In this document: one piece after another, positions 36,784 to 46,431 of the stretch | How positions within the stretch are numbered: position 1 is the first letter of the stretch | Layout of the letters: every line of letters starts with the position of its first letter | DNA from: Methanohalophilus sp. | GTDB lineage: Archaea > Halobacteriota > Methanosarcinia > Methanosarcinales > Methanosarcinaceae | Direction of reading: 5' to 3' | NCBI RefSeq assembly: GCF_030156785.1 | Contig: NZ_JASGLW010000011.1 | Location: 1-64,000, forward strand | DNA length: 64,000 nt | Made by a program: the position numbers and the translations under genes | Notes under the pieces: generated by a model | Databases searched by the model: none | Seen by the model: only the letters and a program-made list of their open reading frames with translations | Told to the model about the DNA's origin: nothing

Positions 36784-38268
36784 ATGGATTCTATCACATC
36801 TGCCAGGATGAGGGCAATCGACGCCAATTGTTCCTACCTTGGTTTAAAGGGCATACAGTTAATGGAAAATGCAGGTGCAGCAATTGCCCGGGAGGTTACC
36901 TACAATGTCAGCAACGGGAATGTGCTAATTGTAGGAGGCAGAGGAAACAATGGTGGAGATGGATTTGTAGCGGCAAGGCACCTGTCGGCACTTAAGGATT
37001 TGAAAGTGAAGATTATCCTCACTGGAAAGCCCGACACCATCCGCACCGAGGATGCAAAAGCAAATTTCAAGTTGCTTGAACACTGCGATATTGAAGATAT
37101 TCGTGTCTTTGACAATTCTCCCATGACACATGATTGGTTCAAAAGTGCAGATGTCATTATTGACGCACTCCTTGGCACAGGAGTAAGAGGAAGAATCAGA
37201 GAGCCTGAATCCACATTAATTGAACTAATTAATTCCAGCAATGCGAAAGTAATTGCAGTTGATACTCCATCCGGGATTGATCCTGACACCGGAGCCGTTT
37301 CCGGTAAGGCAGTCAAAGCAGACATAACTCTGACGTTCCATCGAATGAAAACCGGACTTGAGTCCTCAGGAGCAAAAGAATTTACCGGGAAAATCAAAGT
37401 AATTCCCATAGGCGTCTGTAGGGATGCAGAAGTTCATGTCGGCAGAGGAGATCTTGAACAGATTACCAGAAGAAATCCTGACAGCCACAAGGGTGATTCC
37501 GGAAGAATCCTCATCATTGGCGGTGGCGCATATTCAGGTGCACCGGCTCTTGCAGCAACAGCTTCCCTGCGAACGGGTGCAGATATCGTAACCATTGCAG
37601 CACCAAAGAGTGTCGCAAAAACAATTGCATCGTTTTCCCCTAACTTAATCGTGAAAGAATTAACCTCTGACAGGTTATGTATGGAAGACATTCCTATACT
37701 TGAAGAGCTTATTAAAGAACATGACGTTACAGTAATGGGGATGGGTCTGGGGAGAGATAAAAAGACACTTGAAGCCGTGAAACAAATAATTCCATTATGT
37801 AACAAACTTGTGCTGGATGCGGATGCGTTGTATAAACTGGAGTTTCCAACGCCTACTGACTGCGATATAATAATTACACCCCATGCCGGAGAGTTTCGAA
37901 AACTTGCAGGCAGTATTCCTGAAGCCCCCGATGATAAAATTAACTTTGTGACAAAGTTTTCCCTCCAGAAAAATGTAACTACCCTACTAAAAGGCAGCAC
38001 GGATATTATTTCAGATGGAAAACAATACAGGTTAAACAAAACTGGTAACCCCGGAATGACAGTAGGAGGAACCGGAGACGTACTTGCGGGAATTGTCGGG
38101 GCATTGTTTGCACGTTGCGATGCGATTGATGCGGCAGGAAATGGAGCATTTATCAGCGGTGTTGCCGGAGACCTTGTGTTTGTGGAAAAGGGATACGGTC
38201 TTCTTGCAACGGACATAATTGAAAAAATCCCAGAAGCAATAATGAGGGGAGGTACAAAACATGACTGA
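36784..38268 (+). CDS. nnrDE: Bifunctional NAD(P)H-hydrate epimerase / ADP-dependent dehydratase
   Basis: 494 residues. Repairs hydrated NADH and NADPH. The N-terminal epimerase has NVLIVGGRGNNGGDGFVAAR, VDTPSGIDPDTGAVSGKAVK and LTFHRMKTGL. The C-terminal ribokinase-like dehydratase has GDSGRILIIGGGAYSGAPAL, GMGLGRDKKTLEAV, VLDADALYKL, ITPHAGEFRKLAGS and the signature GGTGDVLAGIVGALFA. This is the complete two-domain arrangement. ATG 36784 is reached after a GGGGTT element. The end overlaps the next small gene by 8 bases. Confidence 0.93.
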   Translation: MDSITSARMRAIDANCSYLGLKGIQLMENAGAAIAREVTYNVSNGNVLIVGGRGNNGGDGFVAARHLSALKDLKVKIILTGKPDTIRTEDAKANFKLLEHCDIEDIRVFDNSPMTHDWFKSADVIIDALLGTGVRGRIREPESTLIELINSSNAKVIAVDTPSGIDPDTGAVSGKAVKADITLTFHRMKTGLESSGAKEFTGKIKVIPIGVCRDAEVHVGRGDLEQITRRNPDSHKGDSGRILIIGGGAYSGAPALAATASLRTGADIVTIAAPKSVAKTIASFSPNLIVKELTSDRLCMEDIPILEELIKEHDVTVMGMGLGRDKKTLEAVKQIIPLCNKLVLDADALYKLEFPTPTDCDIIITPHAGEFRKLAGSIPEAPDDKINFVTKFSLQKNVTTLLKGSTDIISDGKQYRLNKTGNPGMTVGGTGDVLAGIVGALFARCDAIDAAGNGAFISGVAGDLVFVEKGYGLLATDIIEKIPEAIMRGGTKHD

Positions 38269-38443
38269 AAAAAACCGGAAAATATCTGTGGATATCGAAA
38301 GGCACAGACTCAGGATAATCATCAATCACGGAGAAGATGAGGAAATAATAAAGCTTAATATAACGGAAGCACACAACCTGCTAAAAGCGCTTGAAGAGAC
38401 ATTGAAAGATTACGAGCAAAGGCAGAACATTCGAATAGACTAA
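38261..38443 (+). CDS. Small protein of unknown function
   Basis: 60 residues: MTEKNRKISVDIERHRLRII, then NHGEDEEIIKLNITEAHNLL. It is charged, probably a beta hairpin followed by a helix. The start overlaps the nnrDE stop by 8 bases and moaC follows after 14 bases, which argues that it is translated. No family recognised. Confidence 0.55.
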   Translation: MTEKNRKISVDIERHRLRIIINHGEDEEIIKLNITEAHNLLKALEETLKDYEQRQNIRID

Positions 38444-38457
38444 AGAAATAAGGTGGT

Positions 38458-38949
38458 TTGTTGAAAGATTTTACCCATATTAAAAACGGCCGTGCCCAGA
38501 TGGTGGATATTGCAGGGAAGAAAAGATCTTATCGCAGGGCTACTGCCTCCGGTAAAATCTATTTGTCAGAGGACAGTTTGACCCGGATTCAGAAAGGAGA
38601 AGTAGAAAAAGGTAATGTGCTGGCAACTGCCCGTGTTGCCGGAATCATGGCTATTAAAAAAACACCGGAATTAATCCCTTTGTGTCATCCACTTCCAATT
38701 GACGGGATTGAGATGGATTTTGAGGTAGATAAAGATGGAATTTCCGTACAGGCAACCGTGAAATCCATTGGTAAAACCGGTGTGGAAATGGAAGCAATTA
38801 CGGGAGTCAGCTGTGCACTTCTCACAATATGGGACATGGTAAAAGCAATTGAAAAAGATGATACTGGAAACTATCCTACAACTTCCATCGGTGATATCAA
38901 GGTACTTGAAAAAGTAAAAGAAGAACTTGAGGATCCCAAGTCCTTATAA
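38458..38949 (+). CDS. moaC: Cyclic pyranopterin monophosphate synthase (molybdenum cofactor)
   Basis: 163 residues. Second enzyme of molybdopterin synthesis, converting the MoaA product to cyclic pyranopterin monophosphate. Motifs are AQMVDIAGKKRSYRRATASG, IPLCHPLPIDGIEMDF and GKTGVEMEAITGVSCALLTI with the catalytic KTGVEMEA block, followed by WDMVKAIEK. It starts with TTG (38458 or 38461) behind AAGGTGG. No other moa gene is adjacent. Formylmethanofuran dehydrogenase is the likely user of the cofactor in a methanogen. Confidence 0.92.
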   Translation: MLKDFTHIKNGRAQMVDIAGKKRSYRRATASGKIYLSEDSLTRIQKGEVEKGNVLATARVAGIMAIKKTPELIPLCHPLPIDGIEMDFEVDKDGISVQATVKSIGKTGVEMEAITGVSCALLTIWDMVKAIEKDDTGNYPTTSIGDIKVLEKVKEELEDPKSL

Positions 38950-39001
38950 ATCACAAATGCATTGCTAACTAATCATATCATTATTTAAGAGGGGGAATAT
39001 T

Positions 39002-39850
39002 ATGAAAATAATACCCGGACCTGCATCACAATTACTCGCTTCAAGGGTTGCCCAGCAACTTGGAATCCAGCCTACAATCTGTGAATATAGGCAATTTCCA
39101 GATGGTGAATTCTATACACGCATCCTTGACGATGGAATAGATGACGTAACCATAATCCAGAGTACACCACAGGATTCTGACCTGATAGCACTTCTTCAGC
39201 TCATTGATGCATGCGAGGAGGCACCACAAATCAATGTTGTTATTCCATATATGGGATATGCACGACAGGATAAGGTATTCAAACCCGGAGAACCAGTCAG
39301 CGCCCGCGCCATCGCCCGGACTATAAATGCAGACAGGGTTTTTACTGTGAACGTCCACGAACAAACAGTTCTTGAACATTTTAACGCAGATTCTTTCGAC
39401 TTGGATGCATCACACCTTTTGGGAGATTACATCCGTTCATTGAATCTAAAAGACCCGCTTATTATTGCACCTGATGCAGGAGCACTGGACCTTGCTGAAA
39501 CTGCAGCGACTGATGTGGGAGTCCCTTATGATTACTTTGAGAAAACCAGGCACAGTGGAGAAAGTGTCACCATAAAGGACAAGGAAATCGATGTTGTGGG
39601 GAAGGAAGTAATTATTATTGACGATATGATTGCAACTGGTGGGACAATGGCAGAGTCAATCCGTATGCTGAAAGAGCAGGGCGCTACTGAGGTCTATGTT
39701 GCATGTGTTCATCCGGTACTTACAAGGAATGCCGTTGTAAGACTTTATAATGCAGGTGTTACAGACATAATATCCACCGATACCCTTGAGAAGGTACAGA
39801 GCAAAATTACTGTTGCACCACTGATTGCCGATGCAATAAAAAAGCTCTGA
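39002..39850 (+). CDS. prs: Ribose-phosphate pyrophosphokinase
   Basis: 282 residues, class III-like archaeal length. Makes PRPP from ribose 5-phosphate and ATP. Motifs are YRQFPDGEFYTRI, YMGYARQDKVFKPGEPVSAR with the ATP-binding flexible loop, FTVNVHEQTVLEHF, IAPDAGALDLAE and the PRPP-binding loop VIIIDDMIATGGTMAESIRM. ATG 39002 is preceded by GAGGGGGAA. The next gene starts 15 bases after the stop. Confidence 0.94.
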   Translation: MKIIPGPASQLLASRVAQQLGIQPTICEYRQFPDGEFYTRILDDGIDDVTIIQSTPQDSDLIALLQLIDACEEAPQINVVIPYMGYARQDKVFKPGEPVSARAIARTINADRVFTVNVHEQTVLEHFNADSFDLDASHLLGDYIRSLNLKDPLIIAPDAGALDLAETAATDVGVPYDYFEKTRHSGESVTIKDKEIDVVGKEVIIIDDMIATGGTMAESIRMLKEQGATEVYVACVHPVLTRNAVVRLYNAGVTDIISTDTLEKVQSKITVAPLIADAIKKL

Positions 39851-39865
39851 GAGGAGTGAAACCAG

Positions 39866-40234
39866 ATGACTCTTCCACAAAAATGTCCCCTTGGCAACAC
39901 TGACGGATGCAGAGGCAGGGATTGCCATCTGTACCACATCGACTGGAGAACCGGCGAGGAAAACTGTTCTATCGGATATCGCTATACTCACAAGACAAAA
40001 GGGTCTTCCCACACCATTGAAGATACATATGCAAGGGATGTAAAACTTCGCAAAATGGAAGCTGCAAGAAAAAGAACAGAAGTTGTGGAAGAAACAGCCA
40101 AAGACACTTCAAACTCTAACATAGATGAAGAACCCCCGGTTTCCAAAGAAGGGGAAAAAACATCAAAACTTGATTCCCTGATGGACGAACTCCCCGAAAA
40201 CTACGAAGAGGAGTTCTGGGCGAATGAAAGTTGA
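39866..40234 (+). CDS. Cysteine-containing small protein of unknown function
   Basis: 122 residues. The N-terminal third has five cysteines (CPLGNTDGCRGRDCHLYHID, then GEENCSIGYRY), suggesting a metal or Fe-S site. The rest is a charged, probably disordered tail rich in Glu, Lys, Thr and Ser. No family recognised. It lies between prs and the DNA glycosylase gene, overlapping the latter by 11 bases. Confidence 0.65.
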   Translation: MTLPQKCPLGNTDGCRGRDCHLYHIDWRTGEENCSIGYRYTHKTKGSSHTIEDTYARDVKLRKMEAARKRTEVVEETAKDTSNSNIDEEPPVSKEGEKTSKLDSLMDELPENYEEEFWANES

Positions 40235-40889
40235 AAAACCTGAGAAATATAATCACAGATCTCTTGTAGTCGGGATCTATAACAAACTTTTTGATGAATT
40301 CGGGAAACAGAATTGGTGGCCTGCCGAAACTCCCTTTGAAGTAGTTGTTGGTGCTCTGCTTACGCAGCAAACCAAATGGCAGAATGTGGAAGAGGCCATC
40401 AAAAATCTTAAGCAAAGGGGTCTGATGGATGCGGAAAGTATTGCATCTTCAGATATTGAATTGCTGGAAGAAACTATTTATTGCACCGGTTTTTACCGCC
40501 AGAAAGCCAAACGTTTAAAGCAAATATCTACTTTTTTTTCGGAAAATAAGATGGAAGAAGTGTTTTCTCTCCCTCTGGACGAACTCCGCAACACTCTCCT
40601 TTCACTCAACGGCGTGGGACCGGAAACCGCAGACAGCATTATACTTTATGCCGCCAACAGACAAAAGTTTGTTATAGATGTTTATACCAAGAGAATTATG
40701 AAATGTCTTGGCATTGAAGGAAATTATTCGCAACTACAGGAGTTGTTTGAAAAGAATCTTCCGGATGATGTCGACGTCTACAAGGAATACCACGCTTTGA
40801 TTGTGGAATACGCAAAGAAATATTGCGTTAAGAAAAAATGCGATATATGTCCCCTTACCGGAGAATTCAATGGACCGGATTACCTATGA
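40224..40889 (+). CDS. HhH-GPD DNA glycosylase, endonuclease III superfamily
   Basis: 221 residues. Base-excision-repair glycosylase. The motifs are ETPFEVVVGALLTQQTKWQN, the helix-hairpin-helix LNGVGPETADSIILYAANRQ and the catalytic Asp in FVIDVYTKRIMK. The position of the endonuclease III lysine in the hairpin is Glu here, so a monofunctional glycosylase like MagIII is more likely than a lyase. The C-terminal cluster has only three cysteines (YCVKKKCDICPL) and lacks the fourth, so an Fe-S cluster is doubtful. The substrate may be an alkylated base; this is inferred. Confidence 0.88.
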   Translation: MKVEKPEKYNHRSLVVGIYNKLFDEFGKQNWWPAETPFEVVVGALLTQQTKWQNVEEAIKNLKQRGLMDAESIASSDIELLEETIYCTGFYRQKAKRLKQISTFFSENKMEEVFSLPLDELRNTLLSLNGVGPETADSIILYAANRQKFVIDVYTKRIMKCLGIEGNYSQLQELFEKNLPDDVDVYKEYHALIVEYAKKYCVKKKCDICPLTGEFNGPDYL

Positions 40890-41664
40890 TCAGATCAGCA
40901 AGTCAGTCCATACGATTGATGATATTGAAAGTATCTCACTTGAGTTTGGACAACCAAGAGGCGTTATCGGCACTATTCTGAACCAGAAAATTGTGGAACA
41001 CGTGAAAAAGAATTTTCACAATATGCAAAAGAATGCAGAGAAGAATCTGACACTCTGGATGAACGGCATGAGCATTATTGAAATAGCTGAGATATACAAA
41101 TTTCCACCTACTCTTGTAATATCCAACCTTCTGAGGCAAATGGGATACTCTAAAAAGTATACCATCAATCATCTTGAGGAACTTCCGGACAGGAGACTTG
41201 CGTCTGAGATTTCTGAAGCACTTGATTCAGACGCCTTTTTCTCACCATGGGCACACCACATGCAGGCTCACAGGGGTCAGATGGGGGAGGAAATAATTGC
41301 AGAGTGGCTTGACGAGAAAGATATTACTTACTATACTGAAGAAGATTTAAGAGACAAAAATTTGTCCAAAACACCTGATTTTTTGCTGGAGGTACCGCTG
41401 GAAGTTGAAGGAAAAAAAGTCAGATGGATTGAGAGTAAAGCAGTATTTGGAAGTCAGCAAGAACACGAGCATTATATCAAAAGGCAATTTAGTGAATATG
41501 AGAGGTTATACGGAAGCGGGCTGATTGTTTACTGGTATGGCTATCTTGATGACATATCCCTGGAAAAACATGTGATAAAAGATTACAAACTTGAAGAGGA
41601 AATAGAAAATAATACTTCAAGAAAGATCATTGAACTGCTGAACTTTGTGCCGGGTCTTTCATGA
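40870..41664 (+). CDS. TPD-motif nuclease-like protein (archaeal CDIN1/C15orf41 homologue)
   Basis: 264 residues from ATG 40870 (MDRITYDQISKSV). An N-terminal helical/HTH region (TLWMNGMSIIEIAEIYKFPP) is followed by a PD-(D/E)XK-like domain with GEEIIAEWLDEKDI, the TPD signature LSKTPDFLLEVPLEV and the catalytic-type WIESKAVFGS. The same layout is known from the CDIN1 family found in archaea and animals. The gene overlaps the preceding glycosylase by 20 bases, implying coupled expression and perhaps a DNA-repair or chromatin role. Confidence 0.8.
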   Translation: MDRITYDQISKSVHTIDDIESISLEFGQPRGVIGTILNQKIVEHVKKNFHNMQKNAEKNLTLWMNGMSIIEIAEIYKFPPTLVISNLLRQMGYSKKYTINHLEELPDRRLASEISEALDSDAFFSPWAHHMQAHRGQMGEEIIAEWLDEKDITYYTEEDLRDKNLSKTPDFLLEVPLEVEGKKVRWIESKAVFGSQQEHEHYIKRQFSEYERLYGSGLIVYWYGYLDDISLEKHVIKDYKLEEEIENNTSRKIIELLNFVPGLS

Positions 41665-41898
41665 GTTGTTTTTATAAAGTGTCTTTTTTGTGTGTACATG
41701 AGAGAGTTCAGATCCATTGTACACCACAATTTTTTCAGCCAAATATGCGTGAGTTCCCAGAGATTCAAGCAACGAGTCAACTTCAGCACTTTCAGGATCC
41801 TGTTCCGTGTTCATCTCTAAAATATCCTTCATAACAGACATTGCGTTTTTTTGAGTAGGACTAGTTATCCGAGTCATTGGAATAAAATTAATTGGCAA
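41659..41898 (-). CDS. Short protein of unknown function
   Basis: 79 residues (or fewer from an internal Met: MSVMKDILEMNTEQDPESAE and EVDSLLESLGTHAYLAEKI). Acidic and probably helical. It is convergent with and overlaps the TPD gene end by 6 bases. It could be a real small gene, but no family or strong ribosome-binding site supports it. Confidence 0.4.
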   Translation of the reverse strand: MPINFIPMTRITSPTQKNAMSVMKDILEMNTEQDPESAEVDSLLESLGTHAYLAEKIVVYNGSELSHVHTKKTLYKNNS

Positions 41899-42135
41899 GT
41901 ATTAAAAATCTGTCGATTTTTTATTTTCGCCTGCGATACCATGAGATCAGAGATGAACATGATTGATTGTTTTAAAGAAAGGAGGCTGACAAATTATTGC
42001 TTATCCATCCAGATATACATTGTGATAAATTCTCAAAAGAAAGTGTTTTTGTCATGTGAATTTAAAGGTTGAAAGAAACCTAAAAGGAAAATTAACTGCA
42101 GCATATGCAGGATTTCTAACTTGAACATAATAATA

Positions 42136-42147
42136 AAATTTATATGG
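42136..42147 (+). promoter_or_regulatory. TATA box of the hsdM gene
   Basis: AAATTTATATGG about 50-60 bases before the hsdM start. The rest of 41899-42196 contains no supported gene. Confidence 0.45.
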
Positions 42148-42196
42148 ATTCTCGGACTTACCCCTACTAAATCTACAATCAAGTGAGCTGTGCAAA

Positions 42197-43717
42197 ATGG
42201 TCAATGGTGCGAATCTCGGTTTTGAAGAAAAACTTTGGCAGGCGGCGGATAAATTAAGGAACAACATGGACGCTGCTGAGTACAAGCATGTAGTCCTGGG
42301 TTTGATTTTCCTGAAATACATTTCAGATGCATTTGAGGAGAGGTATGTGGAGCTTGAAAATGATGAGTGGGCAGACCCCGAGGATCTGGATTACTATTTG
42401 GAAAAAAATATATTCTGGGTTCCACCTGAAGCCCGCTGGGAATACCTCCAGAAAAACGCAAAACATCCAACTATCGGGAAGCTCGTTGACGATGCCATGA
42501 CTGCCATTGAGAGAGATAACTCTTCCCTCAAAGGTGTTCTTCCGAAAAACTATGCACGGGAGGCATTGGATAAACAGAGGCTTGGTGAGCTTATTGATCT
42601 TATCGGAACAATCGGCCTTGGGGACCGGGAAAATCGCAGCAAGGACATCCTTGGGAGAGTGTACGAATATTTCCTTGGGATGTTTGCGGATGCGGAAGGC
42701 AAGCGTGGAGGCCAGTTCTACACTCCCCGGAGCATCGTGAGGGTGCTTGTAGAGATGATCGAGCCGTATCATGGCAGAGTGTACGACCCGTGTTGCGGCT
42801 CCGGCGGGATGTTCGTGCAGAGTGAGAAGTTCATCGAGGCACATGGCGGACGGATTGACGATATTGCAGTGTATGGTCAGGAGTCCAACCAGACAACATG
42901 GCGGTTGTGCAAGATGAACCTCGCAATCAGGGGAATTGATGCAAATATCAAATGGGGAGACTCATTTCACAATGACCAGCATAAGGACCTGAAGGCGGAT
43001 TTCATCCTTTCAAATCCTCCATTTAATGATTCCGACTGGAAAGGTGATCAGCTTACCGATGACAAAAGATGGAAATTTGGGATCCCACCAAGAGGCAATG
43101 CGAATTTTGCATGGGTGCAACATTACATCCATCATTTGTCCCCCACGGGTATTGCAGGATTTGTGCTTGCCAACGGATCTATGTCCTCGAATACTTCTGG
43201 CGAGGGGCAAATCAGGAAAAACATTATCGAAGCCGACCTTGTGGATTGTATGATTGCCCTTCCGGGGCAGTTGTTCTACAATACCGGTATCCCGGCATGC
43301 CTGTGGTTTGTCGCCCGGGACAAGAAGAACAACAAATTTAGAGATCGGCGGGGCGAGATCCTGTTCATCGACGCCAGAAATATGGGTGTCCTTCGGGACC
43401 GCACCCACCGGGAACTTACGGAGGAGGAAATTCAGAAGATCGCCGATACATACCACGCATGGCGCGGTGAAGGCGGCGAGTATGAAGACGTCCCCGGTTT
43501 CTGCAAGTCCGCAACCCTCGATGAGGTCAAGAAACATGATTACATCCTGACACCCGGGCGTTACGTAGGTTTTGCCGAGGAAGAAGAAGATGACGAGCCC
43601 TTTGAGGAGAAGATGGAACGGCTGACCTCGGAACTGGCGGAGCAATTTAAGGAGTCACGGGAGCTGGAGGAGAAAATCAGGAAGAATTTGGCGGAGATTG
43701 GGTTTGATTTCAGTTGA
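42197..43717 (+). CDS. hsdM: Type I restriction-modification DNA methyltransferase subunit
   Basis: 506 residues. N-terminal HsdM helical domain ([35 protein letters not shown]) is followed by the N6-adenine methyltransferase domain: [22 protein letters not shown] loop [15 protein letters not shown] and catalytic [11 protein letters not shown]. The C-terminal coiled region ([19 protein letters not shown]) contacts HsdS in the family. It methylates one recognition sequence together with HsdS (46.4 kb) and HsdR (50.5 kb). Several genes intervene between hsdM and the rest, unlike a compact hsd operon. Confidence 0.95.
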   Translation: MVNGANLGFEEKLWQAADKLRNNMDAAEYKHVVLGLIFLKYISDAFEERYVELENDEWADPEDLDYYLEKNIFWVPPEARWEYLQKNAKHPTIGKLVDDAMTAIERDNSSLKGVLPKNYAREALDKQRLGELIDLIGTIGLGDRENRSKDILGRVYEYFLGMFADAEGKRGGQFYTPRSIVRVLVEMIEPYHGRVYDPCCGSGGMFVQSEKFIEAHGGRIDDIAVYGQESNQTTWRLCKMNLAIRGIDANIKWGDSFHNDQHKDLKADFILSNPPFNDSDWKGDQLTDDKRWKFGIPPRGNANFAWVQHYIHHLSPTGIAGFVLANGSMSSNTSGEGQIRKNIIEADLVDCMIALPGQLFYNTGIPACLWFVARDKKNNKFRDRRGEILFIDARNMGVLRDRTHRELTEEEIQKIADTYHAWRGEGGEYEDVPGFCKSATLDEVKKHDYILTPGRYVGFAEEEEDDEPFEEKMERLTSELAEQFKESRELEEKIRKNLAEIGFDFS

Positions 43718-45092
43718 AGAATGTGATTTTATAATCAGGGAAAAGAAGCTGGATTATGCGCTTCCTCTGAAAGAAAATGAAACTGTTGAACTGAAACTGT
43801 CTACTTCCGAGCTCAAGGAAGCAATCATATCTATTGTTGCTATTCTGAATAAACACCAGAGTGGGGAACTGTATTTTGGTGTGAAGGATGATGGCACGGT
43901 TTTGGGGCAACAGCTTGGCAGGGGTACCTTAAGGGATATTTCAAGAGCGATTTCGGAGAATATAGAGCCATCTGTCCATCCATCGATCTATCAGGTGGAG
44001 ATTTCGGGTAAAAAGTGTGTTCTTGTGGAATTTTCGGGAAATAAAGTTCCTTATTTTGCTTATGGACGGGCTTATATCCGTGTGGCTGATGAGGACAGGC
44101 GGTTGAGTGTCCATGAACTTGAGAATATGATCCTGAGTAAGAATCGGGATAAGCTGCGCTGGGATACTGAGGTATGCAGGGATGCGACACTGGATGATAT
44201 CAGTGAAAGGAAGCTACTTTCGTTCTTGAAAGATGCCGAAAGGCAGTTCGATGGCGATTTACGTAGTTCTCTTGACAAATTGAAGTTGCTTTCCAATGAC
44301 AAGCCTACGAATGCGGCTATTATTCTTTTCGGGAAGGCGCCTGAAGACTTTTTCCCGAATGCGAGGTTGAGGTGTGCCATGTTTGCAAGGGATGATACCT
44401 CTTTAATCCTTGATATGCAGGATTATTACGGTGATCTCTTTTACCTGATAGCCCGGGCTGAGAAGTATGTGCTTTCAAATATCCATGTGGGTATGAGACT
44501 TGATGGCCTGAAGCGGGTTGATGTGCCGGAAATCGACAGGGATGCCTTGAGAGAGGGAATTATCAATGCATTCTGCCACAGGGATTATTTTGAGTATGAT
44601 TCGGTGAATGTGGCGGTTTTTAAAGATCGGGTGGAGATCAGGAATAAGGGTCGCCTCTATGGCGGGCTTTCGGTTGAAAAAATCAGGTCAGGAATGTTTT
44701 CTGAGCGCAGGAACGAGTTAATCGCCGACATTTTCCACGAGGCCGGTCTGATTGAGAAATGGGGCACTGGAATCCAAAAAATCCTGAATGCTGAACCGGA
44801 AACGTGTTTTGAGGAAGTAGGTACGCAGTTTATTGTAACTTTTAGAAGAAATGTGTCAGAAGAGATCAACATCACTGGAGATGAGCCTGATGATGGTTTG
44901 CAGGAAAATCAGAGGATAATTCTACAGCTTATGAAAAGTAACCCCCGTATTTCTAAAAGGAAAATTGCCGAAATTATCAGGATTAACAGCAGTGCAATTG
45001 ACAAGAATATTGCTACACTAAAAAAGAAAGGATTTCTCAGACGAGTAGGTTCACCAAAGAGCGGGCATTGGGAAGTGCTCTCCGATAAATGA
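43698..45092 (+). CDS. Schlafen/AlbA-2 domain ATP-binding regulator with C-terminal winged helix
   Basis: About 464 residues starting at TTG inside the hsdM end. AlbA-2 domain: [40 protein letters not shown], and [12 protein letters not shown]. The middle AAA-4-associated region has [20 protein letters not shown] and [15 protein letters not shown]. The C-terminal winged helix is [20 protein letters not shown] to [13 protein letters not shown]. Such genes often accompany type I systems and may regulate or modulate them. The overlap with hsdM by 20 bases suggests coupling. Confidence 0.82.
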   Translation: MGLISVEECDFIIREKKLDYALPLKENETVELKLSTSELKEAIISIVAILNKHQSGELYFGVKDDGTVLGQQLGRGTLRDISRAISENIEPSVHPSIYQVEISGKKCVLVEFSGNKVPYFAYGRAYIRVADEDRRLSVHELENMILSKNRDKLRWDTEVCRDATLDDISERKLLSFLKDAERQFDGDLRSSLDKLKLLSNDKPTNAAIILFGKAPEDFFPNARLRCAMFARDDTSLILDMQDYYGDLFYLIARAEKYVLSNIHVGMRLDGLKRVDVPEIDRDALREGIINAFCHRDYFEYDSVNVAVFKDRVEIRNKGRLYGGLSVEKIRSGMFSERRNELIADIFHEAGLIEKWGTGIQKILNAEPETCFEEVGTQFIVTFRRNVSEEINITGDEPDDGLQENQRIILQLMKSNPRISKRKIAEIIRINSSAIDKNIATLKKKGFLRRVGSPKSGHWEVLSDK

Positions 45093-45096
45093 ACAG

Positions 45097-45132
45097 GGTG
45101 GGTAGAAAGGTGGGTAGAAAGGTGGGTAGAAA
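45097..45132 (+). repeat. Three perfect 12-bp tandem repeats
   Basis: GGTGGGTAGAAA occurs three times without mismatch directly after the stop of the Schlafen-type gene. In one frame it reads Val-Gly-Arg-Lys repeated, followed by a short open frame to a TAA at about 45181. It may be a decayed coding tail or a slippage site. 45133-45297 shows no other gene. Confidence 0.8.
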
Positions 45133-45297
45133 CATGAAAATAAGGATCAATAAAGGCATCGTACCAGAGAAGAAAACAGGGTAAACATTAGATAAAACAG
45201 GGAAGTAACAGAAAGACATACTATTAAAATTGGTGCTCAGATGAATGGTCAAAAAGGTAGTCAGAGTCATTAGTAAAAGCGCAGGAAGGGTGCATAA

Positions 45298-46431
45298 ATG
45301 ACCGCAAAAGAAGGTGTTAAGGAAGCTGAAATCGGGCTGATTCCTGAAGATTGGGGACTTAAAATAGAGAATGTAAAAGATACTATCGAGATTGAGATTT
45401 ATGCTGATGAGATCGTACTCCCTAAGGATTTCAATAATAAAACGAAAAACTTTATTTGCATAGGATGTTTATTTGTTCCCCTTTCAGAAAAAAAGAAGTT
45501 GGTGCATAATTTAAGCAATTCCAGGTGTTTGTATGAGAAAAATGAAGAATGGACTTGGGATTATAAAAAATGCTTGTTTTCAAGAGATGGAGATTCTCAA
45601 TGTAAAAAACAATGGCATGACCAAAATACGTGTGAGATTCATCATGCTGACTTAAGAAGTTCTCGCTCAAATAAGTCACAGAAAGATATCTCTAAAAAAT
45701 GGTTAGATCTTCTTATTAGGCATAATAAGCGAGATAAAAGAGAAATCTATTTTAATATACTATATATTGAGTTAGACAAATTACAAATTGAAAATTTTGG
45801 TCAAGAAAAAGTCCATGAGAATATATATAATAGATTTTTTAGAACAACTATTGATTATGGAATGAAATATTTTTTTAGTGGCAATAAAAAAATAGTTGTT
45901 AAAAAAGTTATCCACGACAAAGGAAGTATGGAATTTCATAAATATTTTCCTTATTTAAATCTAATTAAACTGGATTTTCAATTAGGAGAAAACATGGCTA
46001 TAGAAAATACTGATGTCATTTTTGTCGATTCAGATCATAGAAATTATTTAGAAGATGATTACGAATTAGTAAATGAAAGTCAGTTAATACAATTTATAGA
46101 TTTAATAATTGGTTCAACAACTCAAAATATCTTTTACCTTTCTAATGATTCATTAAAAAAAGAAGTTGCTATGATTATACGACCTTTGGTCAAGAGATTG
46201 TTAGAAAATCCATATAATAAGCATAGCTCTTACAATTACTTTAAAAAACAAAAAATAACTTTTTTCCCAAAAAATAAAATCGAAGATGCAAAAAGAATAT
46301 CATCTGATTTGTACTCTAATCTTTTTGAAGAGTTTGGAAAGGATAATTTTTACACTAAAAAAACATTAGACATGCCTGCATATGACCCCAACCAAACTGA
46401 GTTGTCCTCATGGTGTTCGAATGAAAACTAA
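45298..46431 (+). CDS. DUF3800-like protein with an HsdS-like N-terminal tag
   Basis: 377 residues. The first 20 (MTAKEGVKEAEIGLIPEDWG) match the opening of many HsdS subunits, then sequence changes to a DUF3800-like body: IEIYADEIVLP with the acidic pair, FICIGCLFVPLSEKK, CEIHHADLRSS, DVIFVDSDHRNYLEDDY and the late QLIQFIDLIIGSTTQNIFY. DUF3800 proteins are suspected nucleases that often lie in defence or mobile regions. The gene is clearly more A/T-rich than its neighbours, pointing to recent acquisition. The start has GGAAGGG upstream. It splits hsdM from hsdS. Confidence 0.65.
   Translation: MTAKEGVKEAEIGLIPEDWGLKIENVKDTIEIEIYADEIVLPKDFNNKTKNFICIGCLFVPLSEKKKLVHNLSNSRCLYEKNEEWTWDYKKCLFSRDGDSQCKKQWHDQNTCEIHHADLRSSRSNKSQKDISKKWLDLLIRHNKRDKREIYFNILYIELDKLQIENFGQEKVHENIYNRFFRTTIDYGMKYFFSGNKKIVVKKVIHDKGSMEFHKYFPYLNLIKLDFQLGENMAIENTDVIFVDSDHRNYLEDDYELVNESQLIQFIDLIIGSTTQNIFYLSNDSLKKEVAMIIRPLVKRLLENPYNKHSSYNYFKKQKITFFPKNKIEDAKRISSDLYSNLFEEFGKDNFYTKKTLDMPAYDPNQTELSSWCSNEN

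Noticed and set aside
37434-38216. 260-codon minus-strand open frame
   Set aside because: Antisense to the well-supported nnrDE gene, with no ribosome-binding site and shadow-type composition.
43010-43645. 211-codon minus-strand open frame opposite hsdM
   Set aside because: hsdM is conserved across its whole length here; the reverse frame shows no domain.
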